Positions 7,263 through 15,659 of a stretch of 47,818 nt of DNA are shown one piece after another. The notes under the pieces were generated by a model. That model had not been told where the DNA came from. It saw nothing but the letters and a program-made list of their open reading frames with translations, and searched no databases. How positions within the stretch are numbered: position 1 is the first letter of the stretch; each line of letters begins with the position of its first letter. This DNA is from Bacteroidales bacterium (GTDB taxonomy: Bacteria; Bacteroidota; Bacteroidia; Bacteroidales; Bacteroidaceae): assembly GCA_004555245.1 (NCBI GenBank), contig SFIS01000007.1, forward strand, positions 1 through 47,818. The letters run 5' to 3'. A program made the translations under genes and the position numbers.

Positions 7263-10200
7263 TTATTTCACTACATATTTCTTTCCGTTGCGGATGATGA
7301 TGCCCTTGGCGTTGGCGTTGACACGCATGCCGGCTACGTTGTATGCCGGAGCGTCAGCGTCAGCCTCTGCGCTCTCCACATTCTCGATGGCGGTGGTGAC
7401 AGTAGCCGTTGTCGGCTCGCCGAGACCGCCCATCTCGTTTGCTGCGCGCACTGTCCAAGTGGCTGTAGCGTCATCAACCGTGTAGGTCGGGGCGATTACG
7501 TTGGCAGCATAAACGCCGTTCTTGAAGACTACCCATCCGAGGACATAGTTGTTGTCATCCCACGAGAGAACCTTCGTGTCTTTGTTGACAACGACGTTAA
7601 CCGGAGCGGAAGCCTGCTCTGTGAGAGCCGTCGGATCCCAGTCGTCCTCCTGTCCCATCACGTTGGCGAGAGACATGCTCTGCACGTCGTCGATAGTGAG
7701 GATCGGGTCGTTTTTGAACGTCGTCTTCTTATCATTCTTTTTATCCTCCTCTGTAAGGTAAACAGACCATTCCTTGCGGCGGCCAGAGAGGTCAATCTGT
7801 GTGCCTGATGTGAGGTATGAGTTGTACTCAGCGAAGCGCTTAGGCCATCCGTTGCCCATGTCTGCCCATCCGTTTCCGAGAGCGTTGCCATCCATCTTGG
7901 TGTTGATGTAGCAAGCGATTGGTGTGCCGCTGCCCCATGGACGGCCGAGCCAGAATGTCACGTCAGAGGTCTCTTTCTTGATGTAGCAGTTCTGGAAGAC
8001 ATAGCCGTACTTCTTCGGAACAGACGGAACGGCGAGGTAGCCGCCGGTGCCGCATTGCTGCAGCGTCACATCGTTGTAGAATACGTCGCCCTTGCCGCAG
8101 AGATAGTCGGTGCGACCGCGGATTACGCCGCCCTCGAAGTAGAACTTACCGTTTTCGCTGTTTGAGACATAAGTGTCCTGATAGCCCCAGAGGCAAGCGT
8201 CTTTGAAGATGGTGCGGTTCGACTGGTCATTGAGCACGATGTCGCGTCCGTGGGCGTCGCCCATAGATGATTTCATCGTGAGGTTCTGGAAGTAGGCGTC
8301 GTGTCCGCCCTTCTGTATGATGAGCACATCGCCCTTTCCGATGCCTTCGAGCGGACATGCAGTGCCGTAGCCGTTGTCCCATGTGGCGTCAGGTGTAATG
8401 TTCGTGATTTCCACACCCTCCATCGACTGTCCGATGAATGACACGTATGGAGAGGTGAGATAAGAGCGTGGGTCGGGATATGTCTTGCCGTCGCCGCCTG
8501 TCGTGGTGCCGTTGGTGTCGAAGACATACTTGCCGTCAGTGATGAAGATGCGGTAGCGGTCTGTTGCGTAAGCGCCGCGTGCGTTGGCAGCAGCGAGAGC
8601 CTGGGTTATCGTACCGTCAGCAGGAACCACGAAATCATACAGTGCTTTCGTTACAGACGGCTTCACCTTGGTTGTGAAGCTAATCACGATGTCGCTGTCG
8701 ATGACATTGCCTGTGAGGTCAGAGACAGAGCCTGCGGCGAGCTTGAAGGTGTAGGCAGTGCTGTAGTCAAGACCCTTGTACTCGCAAGTGACGGTCTTGC
8801 CGCTCACTGCGATAGGCAGTTCCATAGCCTCGTCTGCTGTTGCGCGTGTCATGACTGCGTATTCTGTCTCGGCATATTTGCTCAGCGTAGCCTTGGCATT
8901 CTCTGTGAGCTTCACTTTCTCGTCGAATGTGATGACAATCTTGCCGTTGGCAGATGCGCCGGTAGCAGCGTCAGCGGGCACAGAGCTTACGAGAGCAGGA
9001 GCTTTGCCGTCATCGACGAGCTTCGCTGTACCTACGATATATGTCGCGCCGAGGGCGATGCCGTCGTTCTTGGAAGCTGCTCCGGCAACCTTAGAAGTCT
9101 TGTCACTGATCCAGCGGATATAGACTTTCTCCTTGTTGTTTGCCTCAGCCGGGAGAGAGAATGTGGCGTCGGTCCATTTCTTCGCGCCTTCGATGGTGAT
9201 AGAGCCGAGCGTTGTCCATGTCTCGCCGTTGAGAGAATACTCGACTTTCTGCACCGGATAAGCGTTGTAGTTATATACCATCGACGTGATGACCTTGATG
9301 TCTGTGAATGCGCTTGCGTTGACGCAGGTCTGCCAGTGGTGGTGACCTACATCGCCGTCAGCAGAGCCAGCAACCCAGCATACAGCAGCGGGACGGCCTT
9401 CGTAGCCTCCTGCCGCCTCCTGAGACTTGTCGAGCCAGCCCTTGTTGTTGCCATCTTCGTCAATCATGTCGAGGCTTACGGCATCGTTGTCTGCTGCCGC
9501 GAAGTCAGCTGCACGGCTGCTGTTGCCCCTCTTGTAGAAGTCCCAAGCCACGATATAGTCTATGGCAGAGTATGATGCGGTGAACGCCTTGTCCTCGGTC
9601 ATGGTGACAGCCATCTCAGCCGTTGTCTCTCCGTTGCTCCAGTTGTTGAACGTGAGAATCTTGTTCGATGCGGCAGTCAGCGTAACCTTTGTGCCTTCCT
9701 CATACATATTCTTTCCGTCAACGACAGTCGGAGCCGGTGTGAGAGTGACCATATAGTCGTTTGCTCCGCCCTCCACGGTGACATCAAGAGCGTATGTGTT
9801 CACCTTCTTGAAGTTGGCTGTGAGAACAGCGTTTGCCTTCACAGTGTGCTTGAACTTAGGCTCTTTAGAGAGTTCGTTGCCATCTGCGTCAGTCCAGTTG
9901 ACGAAGTCATATCCGAAGTTCTCGGTCGCGGTGAGTGTCACCTCGTCGCCTTCGGTATATTGCTCAGACTTTGGATAAGCAGAGACAGAGCCTCCCTCAG
10001 CAGGCGAAGCAGCGATAGCGAGAGTGTATTTGTTCACTGCTGCGACAGTGCCGTTGAGCTTGCCGGAGATTGTCACCTCGCCGAATGCACCTTCCTTGGT
10101 ACTGCCCACGCCTACTGTGGCGGTGAGATAGAAGCCGTCTTCGCCTGCAAGCTGAGCCTGCTGGTCGGCGGTGAGTTCTATTTCATAATAATATACGGCT

Positions 10201-12446
10201 TCTGAATCGTAAGACTGTCCAGAATTTGTGTAATTCTGCCTCCATGCAGTATATTTGCCTAATTCAATTGGACTGCCGTCATGTTTGTATGCAGAGATAA
10301 TCACACCTTTCTCTGCATTCGTACCGCAGCGGTTGATGTAGCCCTTCAATTTTGTCGGAGTGAATGTCAGACCCTTGGCAGGTTTAACAAGCCATGTAAG
10401 CAAAGGATTCACGCCACTCACCTTGAACTTGATTCCTGTTACGCCAGACGAAACACCACCCTTGACTTCACCTGTTGTTTCTCCTGTTATAGAAATTGAA
10501 GTTGTACCGCTTATAGTACAAGCGGCATAGTCAAACGCCACAGTGCTGAAGCCTTCATCCGGTGTCGCGGTATAAGCGCCTGGGGTGTCCTTGTCGCTCA
10601 TCGCGAAGACAACGGAAGCAGCCTCGTCGGTGTAGGTCTTGCCGCCCTCGCCGCCCTGCTCTACAACAGGCAGCACGGTCTGGATGTAACGCAGATAGCC
10701 TGCATCACTTCCTACAACGATGTCTATCGTCTCTGCTGAGCCAGCTATGGTGTAGCTGACAGTATTGGCAGCAGTGTAGTCGCTCTGGCCATCGATAGTT
10801 GTGGCAGTCTTGCCGTCACGCTTAAACTGATAGTAAGCCTCCATGCTGACGGCAGCGCCCTTGGCAGATGGGATAGTGAATGTTGTGCCGTCGTTCACCT
10901 GTGCCCAGTCGGTATTTTTCGTATTGTTCAGCTTGCCAGGACTTGTATTGAACGGCATCTTGACATCGATTGTCTCGCCTGCAACAGTTGCCTGAGTAAC
11001 GAGGAATCCCGCCTTGCCTTCATAACTGAGGACAGGTGCACCCTGATCGCGGCGGAAATTCCATTTCAGAGTGACAGCCTCTGTGCGGTCAGCAAGTGTC
11101 TTCGTGTTCTGAGTGAAGACCGGAGTGAGGGTAACATTGTCTGTAAGAGTGTATTTTGCACCCAAAGCAATGGTGCTTGTTCCGTCATTCCATCCTGTGA
11201 GGGTGTAGCCCTCCTTATACATAGTGTAGTTGGCAGGAATAGTGATTTCAGTGTTCTGGTCAGCACTTATAGCTTCTGGAGCTACGCCACAGTCGGCATA
11301 GTCACCAAGGCTGAATGTCGCTGTCTTTGTCTCTACGAGAGTTGAGGGGTCAACAGCCTCAACGGCGATATACGGAGTGTAGCTTCCACCGCTGATGGTG
11401 AGTGTCGTTGCCTCGCCTTTGTAGATGGCAGAAGCGATGTTTGCTGTTTTGTCATTATGGTAGCATGCACCGTTGTTGGTGTTGAATGTAGCGACAGTGT
11501 TGCCTTCGGCATCCTTCACCGTCACATCACCGCCCCATGCGCATGTGCCCATAGAGATGCGGACAGGTCCTTCAACGGCTACGGTAGCGGAGAAATTGCC
11601 CCATCCGTGTTCATTGGAATGGAATGTTCCGGAAAGCGCGATGTCACAGCTCGGGTCTGTTGTCTCAACGCGTGAGACTGCGCCGTTTTTAACTGCAACG
11701 CCAAGGCTCAATGCTGTGCCCGGCACAGCCTCTTCTGTTGTAAGGAGAGCGGCATTAGTCAGGTCAATCTTGATGTCCTCCCAGACGTTTGTCTCAGTCT
11801 CGCCGCCGCTTGTCTGTTCTGCTGTGGCGAAAGACATTTCAAAGAGGCTCGCATTGTTGTCCTTCTCCGCATAGAAATATACTACATATTCCTTTGCCTT
11901 GTCAAGTCCGTCAACAGTGATTACCGTAGCGGGATCAGTTGCATTGTCTGAGTTTGTAACAGACTTCACCAAATCTCCTTTCGCGCCATCTGCAACATTA
12001 TAGACATCCATATACAATGGCTGTGTTGATGAGTTGCCAGCGCCGAGAGCGGACACGGCAGTAGCCCCCGTGAAGCGGAAAGCCCAAGTACGTGCCGTGT
12101 TGCGTACATTTAGTTTGCGGGCATAATTTGGATAGGCGTCAGAACCTTTGAACACGCTTCCGTCCGGCGCAGTCCATGTCGTGCCTGTTGTTGACGCTGA
12201 GGCATCGGATGTCTTGCCCCATTTCTGGTTCTTTGCCAAATCGCCCGAGCCATAGAAAAGATAAACAGGAGCAAAGACCACATTGCCGTTGGCATCGGCA
12301 GTGAAGTCTGTCTGCTCAGAAGCATTGAAAGCACTCTCTGGCAATGTCGGCAATACAGCCGTCGCTGTGCCAGCAGCCCACGCTCCGCTACTGCTCATGA
12401 CTATAGCCATGAACAGCAGAAGAAATCTCTGTAAAGATTTTTTCAT
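7263..12446 (-). CDS. Very large secreted pectin methylesterase (CE8) with repeat modules
   Basis: The 1727-residue protein starts with a signal peptide (to about residue 24). The C-terminal catalytic domain (about 1269-1620) is a CE8 right-handed beta-helix with the family signatures 'GYQDTY' (near 1420), 'GRTDYLCG' (near 1447, contributing the second Asp) and 'LGRPWG' (near 1502), so demethylation of pectin is expected. Upstream are InlB/Flg_new-type beta repeats (about 372-450 and 800-965), a sandwich-like region (about 965-1130) and a SwmB-like Ig domain starting 'APALVSSVPADA' (about 1145-1255). The last residues 'YNVAGMRVNANAKGIIIR' form a tail frequent on Prevotella secreted proteins. 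A typical bacterial CE8 enzyme is 300-500 residues, so most of this protein is non-catalytic and probably binds carbohydrate or the cell surface. No lipobox is seen. Confidence 0.9.
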   Translation of the reverse strand: MKKSLQRFLLLFMAIVMSSSGAWAAGTATAVLPTLPESAFNASEQTDFTADANGNVVFAPVYLFYGSGDLAKNQKWGKTSDASASTTGTTWTAPDGSVFKGSDAYPNYARKLNVRNTARTWAFRFTGATAVSALGAGNSSTQPLYMDVYNVADGAKGDLVKSVTNSDNATDPATVITVDGLDKAKEYVVYFYAEKDNNASLFEMSFATAEQTSGGETETNVWEDIKIDLTNAALLTTEEAVPGTALSLGVAVKNGAVSRVETTDPSCDIALSGTFHSNEHGWGNFSATVAVEGPVRISMGTCAWGGDVTVKDAEGNTVATFNTNNGACYHNDKTANIASAIYKGEATTLTISGGSYTPYIAVEAVDPSTLVETKTATFSLGDYADCGVAPEAISADQNTEITIPANYTMYKEGYTLTGWNDGTSTIALGAKYTLTDNVTLTPVFTQNTKTLADRTEAVTLKWNFRRDQGAPVLSYEGKAGFLVTQATVAGETIDVKMPFNTSPGKLNNTKNTDWAQVNDGTTFTIPSAKGAAVSMEAYYQFKRDGKTATTIDGQSDYTAANTVSYTIAGSAETIDIVVGSDAGYLRYIQTVLPVVEQGGEGGKTYTDEAASVVFAMSDKDTPGAYTATPDEGFSTVAFDYAACTISGTTSISITGETTGEVKGGVSSGVTGIKFKVSGVNPLLTWLVKPAKGLTFTPTKLKGYINRCGTNAEKGVIISAYKHDGSPIELGKYTAWRQNYTNSGQSYDSEAVYYYEIELTADQQAQLAGEDGFYLTATVGVGSTKEGAFGEVTISGKLNGTVAAVNKYTLAIAASPAEGGSVSAYPKSEQYTEGDEVTLTATENFGYDFVNWTDADGNELSKEPKFKHTVKANAVLTANFKKVNTYALDVTVEGGANDYMVTLTPAPTVVDGKNMYEEGTKVTLTAASNKILTFNNWSNGETTAEMAVTMTEDKAFTASYSAIDYIVAWDFYKRGNSSRAADFAAADNDAVSLDMIDEDGNNKGWLDKSQEAAGGYEGRPAAVCWVAGSADGDVGHHHWQTCVNASAFTDIKVITSMVYNYNAYPVQKVEYSLNGETWTTLGSITIEGAKKWTDATFSLPAEANNKEKVYIRWISDKTSKVAGAASKNDGIALGATYIVGTAKLVDDGKAPALVSSVPADAATGASANGKIVITFDEKVKLTENAKATLSKYAETEYAVMTRATADEAMELPIAVSGKTVTCEYKGLDYSTAYTFKLAAGSVSDLTGNVIDSDIVISFTTKVKPSVTKALYDFVVPADGTITQALAAANARGAYATDRYRIFITDGKYVFDTNGTTTGGDGKTYPDPRSYLTSPYVSFIGQSMEGVEITNITPDATWDNGYGTACPLEGIGKGDVLIIQKGGHDAYFQNLTMKSSMGDAHGRDIVLNDQSNRTIFKDACLWGYQDTYVSNSENGKFYFEGGVIRGRTDYLCGKGDVFYNDVTLQQCGTGGYLAVPSVPKKYGYVFQNCYIKKETSDVTFWLGRPWGSGTPIACYINTKMDGNALGNGWADMGNGWPKRFAEYNSYLTSGTQIDLSGRRKEWSVYLTEEDKKNDKKTTFKNDPILTIDDVQSMSLANVMGQEDDWDPTALTEQASAPVNVVVNKDTKVLSWDDNNYVLGWVVFKNGVYAANVIAPTYTVDDATATWTVRAANEMGGLGEPTTATVTTAIENVESAEADADAPAYNVAGMRVNANAKGIIIRNGKKYVVK

Positions 12447-12582
12447 GATGGTGATTGATGTTAGTTAGTTGATATAATAAAAATAAAACGTCTGTTCTCT
12501 TGCTTCATTTACCCTATGCGCCATGACCACTGTCTGCGGCACACTTGATTGAGGTAGTGAAAAAGAAAATCCGAAACCGTTG

Positions 12583-12613
12583 CAAATTTATATATTTTTT
12601 CTTTATCCCACAA
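12583..12613 (-). promoter_or_regulatory. Promoter of the pectinesterase gene
   Basis: On the minus strand, TTG (12613-12611), a 20-bp spacer and TAAATTTG (12590-12583). It leaves an mRNA leader of about 130 bases before the ATG at 12446. The rest of 12447-12677 is AT-rich with no gene. Confidence 0.6.
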
Positions 12614-12677
12614 CTTTTTGGTATGTTTGTTGGGGGAAAAGCGGCATTTTTCATCATTTTCTGTAAGATTTTCCACC

Positions 12678-13724
12678 TTACGGCAGTTCATGCGAGGTAG
12701 TTTCCGGAGTGTCGTCTGCATTGTTGTCCGCCTTGAAGGCGAGAGCGAGTTGCTGCGAGATGCGGCGGTACTCGGGCGAGAGGACATACATCGCGTTCTT
12801 CTTCATCATCGCAGAGATGTCCTGTATGGAGTTGGCGTAGCACGAGAGCTCGTTGTCGCGCTGCGTGGCATGGACGGCGTAGCGGCGTATCTCTGCCTCG
12901 CGCTCGCGTATGAGATGCGAGCAGACATTGGCGACGAGGGGCAACACGACGTTGTCGAAGAGATGGTGGCCGTGGAGATACATATACGCCGTGCGGGAAC
13001 TGATGCCGAGGCCGAGGAGGCTGCGCTCTGTCTCGGCGATGCGCAAGGCGATGTCGGGATGCGAGTGACGCAGGGACGACACCTTCTGGCGGCAGCGGGA
13101 GGAGAGACGGGAGAGGAGATGGGAGGCGTTGTCGGCTGTAATCTTGCCGAGAGAGAGGATGCGGTCCATGTCGGTGATGGTCATCACATCGTAGCGACCG
13201 CTGCGATAGAGGGCCACTGACCAGCAGAAGAGCGGCCATACGGCGGAGGAATAGCCGGCGAGGAAGGCCTCGAAATCAAACAGACGGCGGTCGTTGAGCG
13301 TTGCCATGACGCACACGTTGTGAAGCCCCGGGGCATAGCACTGGAGATTCTCTATAGAATAGGCAAAGGTGTGGAAGACATAGGGAGTGTCGAGAAGCTG
13401 CCGGGAGGCTTCTGTTGCACCCTGCATGAGATAGTCATAGTCGGCATCTACACACGCTATCATGTCGCGGCCAGTCTGGCGGAGCAGGCAGTCGATGGCA
13501 GAGCGTTTGCCTCTGCCGAGCAGGGTGCGACGGCTGTCGTGCTTCGTCGGGAGCATAATCTCGAAATAGACGCGGTCTGTCTCATACGGACTGAGCACGG
13601 TGCGCCAGAAGAAAATGTCGTCGTAGCTCTCAACGTATGCCACGATGCGGCGGCGGGCGTCACGCGGACGCAGGGCGTTGGCGGCGGACAGATAGTCGGA
13701 CGATATGTGACGGGTGAGTTTCAT
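12678..13724 (-). CDS. DUF4435 TOPRIM-like protein (AriB/OLD-nuclease-like partner)
   Basis: This 348-residue protein matches DUF4435, a TOPRIM-like family. The acidic set is visible: Glu in 'IVAYVESYDD' (near residue 32) and the Asp pair in 'ACVDADYDYL' (near 93 and 95). The first ATG is at 13724; an in-frame TTG two codons earlier is less likely. The gene follows the ABC/OLD-type ATPase gene by about 67 bases on the same strand, so the two are almost certainly one operon. DUF4435 beside an ATPase is the arrangement of the PARIS anti-phage system (AriA ATPase, AriB DUF4435), and ATPase plus TOPRIM is the architecture of OLD nucleases. The C-terminal half, rich in His, Arg and Leu, is not recognisable. 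Family and operon are firm; a defence role is inference. Confidence 0.82.
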   Translation of the reverse strand: MKLTRHISSDYLSAANALRPRDARRRIVAYVESYDDIFFWRTVLSPYETDRVYFEIMLPTKHDSRRTLLGRGKRSAIDCLLRQTGRDMIACVDADYDYLMQGATEASRQLLDTPYVFHTFAYSIENLQCYAPGLHNVCVMATLNDRRLFDFEAFLAGYSSAVWPLFCWSVALYRSGRYDVMTITDMDRILSLGKITADNASHLLSRLSSRCRQKVSSLRHSHPDIALRIAETERSLLGLGISSRTAYMYLHGHHLFDNVVLPLVANVCSHLIREREAEIRRYAVHATQRDNELSCYANSIQDISAMMKKNAMYVLSPEYRRISQQLALAFKADNNADDTPETTSHELP

Positions 13725-13791
13725 AGACAAAACTGGGCGGCGACGGCAAGGGGAGAGAGAATGTGACGGTGGAGGGATGAGGGCGGAGAGA

Positions 13792-14484
13792 CTATTCTAC
13801 GGTGATGTCAGACACCTCGGTCACTTTGTCCATCCAGCCGTTCATGATGATGGCGGGAGAATGGGTGGAGAGGATAATCTGGGCGCGGGGGTTGAGCTTG
13901 AGGATAGTCTCGATGAGCACCTGCTGCCACTCGATATGCAGAGAGACCTCCGGCTCGTCCATCATAAGGACGGTGGGCTGTTCTGACTGCAGATAGACGG
14001 TCAGCAGGATGGTGAGCAGCTGTTTCTCGCCGCTGCTGAGAAGGCGGAGGTCAAGGTCTGAGCCCCACTGGCGCATGACAAGAGCGGGAGTGCTGCGGTC
14101 GATGGTCTTCTCCGTGGAAGAGAACATCTCATCTACGATGTCGCAGAAGCGGTGCCAGCGTTCGTCGCGGGGATAGTGGACAAGACGCTGCTGCAGGGCG
14201 GAGAGGTTGGCGTCGAACTCGCTGCGAACCTCGGGCGTGGTGATGACATCATAGCGGAGAAGGGTGGCGTCGGAAGGGACGGTCTCTATCGTGATGTCGC
14301 CGCGCGACGCATGACTGATATAACGCACGCCGCCCTCCATGCGCCGGAGAATGGTGCTCTTGCCGATGCCGTTGGTGCCGCTCAGAACATTGACCTGGGG
14401 GTCGAGATGCCAGACAATGTGCTTACGGCCCTGCCATAACGAGGCTATCTCAACCTTGCTGATATATTCTGCGTATTTTTCCAT
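13792..14484 (-). CDS. Small ABC/OLD-type ATPase paired with DUF4435
   Basis: The 230-residue ATPase has Walker A 'GTNGIGKST' near residue 36, an ABC signature-like 'LLSSGEKQLL' near 150, Walker B 'VLMMDEPEVSLH' near 172 and the switch His in 'ILSTHSPAII'. The signature next to 'DEPEVSLH' places it with AAA_15/AAA_21 OLD and RecF-like ATPases rather than transporters, and no membrane subunit is nearby. It is much shorter than AriA of known PARIS systems or full OLD proteins because only the ABC head is present, without a long coiled-coil insertion. It is the first gene of a two-gene operon and probably controls the TOPRIM partner through ATP-driven dimerisation. Confidence 0.85.
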   Translation of the reverse strand: MEKYAEYISKVEIASLWQGRKHIVWHLDPQVNVLSGTNGIGKSTILRRMEGGVRYISHASRGDITIETVPSDATLLRYDVITTPEVRSEFDANLSALQQRLVHYPRDERWHRFCDIVDEMFSSTEKTIDRSTPALVMRQWGSDLDLRLLSSGEKQLLTILLTVYLQSEQPTVLMMDEPEVSLHIEWQQVLIETILKLNPRAQIILSTHSPAIIMNGWMDKVTEVSDITVE

Positions 14485-14505
14485 AGTTTTCTGAATTTAT
14501 TTTTG

Positions 14506-14543
14506 CAAATATAGTGAATTTAGCCGAAATGTTTGTAATTTTG
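14506..14543. promoter_or_regulatory. Divergent -7 boxes between the ATPase and EamA genes
   Basis: TATATTTG on the minus strand (14513-14506), 21 bases before the ATPase ATG, and TAATTTTG on the plus strand (14536-14543) facing the transporter. Neither has a clear TTTG at -33. The 150-base stretch after 14550 has no gene. Confidence 0.45.
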
Positions 14544-14699
14544 CATTGTTTTTTAAGAAAACTTCATAATGACGGCGGAAGACTGACAACACAGCGGCAA
14601 AAAAGCACATCCGGCATGCCAAACCGTAAACTTGCCAACCCCTCAACCCGCCAACTTGTCAACTGAAAGAATACTGCCAACCCGTCAATTAAGAAAAAT

Positions 14700-15608
14700 A
14701 TGAACAGACACCTTACCGCACATCTATCCATGTTCCTCGCCTGCGCCTTCTGGGGACTGATGGCCCCGCTGGGCAAAGACGCCATGACGCACGGCATCGA
14801 CGGCATGATGATGGTGGCGTTCCGCGTGACGGGCGGCGCACTGCTGTTCTGGCTGGCATCGCTCTTTGTGAAGCCGGAGAAGGTGGCGCGGCAGGACATA
14901 CTGCGTTATGCTGCGGCGGGGCTGCTGGGAATAGTCACCAACCAGGGGCTGTACACCATCGGACTGTCGATAACCTCGCCTGTCAACGCAAGCATAGTGA
15001 CGACATCAATGCCCATCTTCGCCATGATTCTGTCGGCTATAATACTGAAAGAGCCGCTGACAGGAAAGAAGGCGCTGGGCGTACTGACAGGATGCTCGGG
15101 AGCACTGATACTTATCCTGACCAGCGCGGCGGCTGTCTCGGACAAGGTGGGAGACATCAGGGGAGACCTGCTTTGCCTCGGCGCGCAGTTCTCGTTCGCT
15201 CTCTACCTCTCGCTGTTCAACCCTCTCATAAAGCGATATAGTGTCTTCACGACAAACAAGTGGATGTTCCTGTGGGCATCGGTATTCATCATACCGGCGT
15301 CAACTCCACGTCTCATAGACAACAACTGGACTGCCGTGCCGATGAAGACATGGGCGGAGATAGCCTATGTCGTAGTCTTCGGCACCTTCGTCGCCTACAT
15401 CCTGACGATGATAGGACAACGCGTGCTGCGGCCAACGGTGGTCTCCGTATATAACTATGTGCAGCCTGTCGTCTCCGTAGGCGTATCGCTCGCACTGGGC
15501 ATCGCGCTGCTGCAGTGGTCGCAACTGCTCGCTGTCGCTCTCGTATTTGCCGGAGTATGGCTCGTCACCATATCACGGGCGAAGAACCAGGCAGACAACG
15601 GAAAATGA
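14700..15608 (+). CDS. EamA/DMT-superfamily transporter
   Basis: The 302-residue protein has about ten hydrophobic helices in two EamA halves, with the usual 'CAFWGLMAPLGKDAM' start and 'LTGKKALGVLTGCSGALI' near the end of the first half. Such proteins export or import small metabolites (amino acids, sugars, nucleotide precursors) across the inner membrane; substrate cannot be read from sequence. ATG 14700 follows an A-rich stretch and matches the family N-terminus. A GC-rich hairpin (15613-15628) lies between it and the antiporter gene, so read-through is possible but not certain. Confidence 0.88.
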   Translation: MNRHLTAHLSMFLACAFWGLMAPLGKDAMTHGIDGMMMVAFRVTGGALLFWLASLFVKPEKVARQDILRYAAAGLLGIVTNQGLYTIGLSITSPVNASIVTTSMPIFAMILSAIILKEPLTGKKALGVLTGCSGALILILTSAAAVSDKVGDIRGDLLCLGAQFSFALYLSLFNPLIKRYSVFTTNKWMFLWASVFIIPASTPRLIDNNWTAVPMKTWAEIAYVVVFGTFVAYILTMIGQRVLRPTVVSVYNYVQPVVSVGVSLALGIALLQWSQLLAVALVFAGVWLVTISRAKNQADNGK

Positions 15609-15612
15609 CAAT

Positions 15613-15635
15613 GCGGGCCGTGGCCCGCCGCTTTT
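15613..15635 (+). terminator. Weak GC-rich hairpin after the EamA gene
   Basis: A 7-bp stem GCGGGCC/GGCCCGC with a two-base loop, followed by CGCTTTT. The T-tract is short, so it may attenuate rather than stop transcription. Confidence 0.4.
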
Positions 15636-15659
15636 ACCTCTATATACCTTATATAATAT

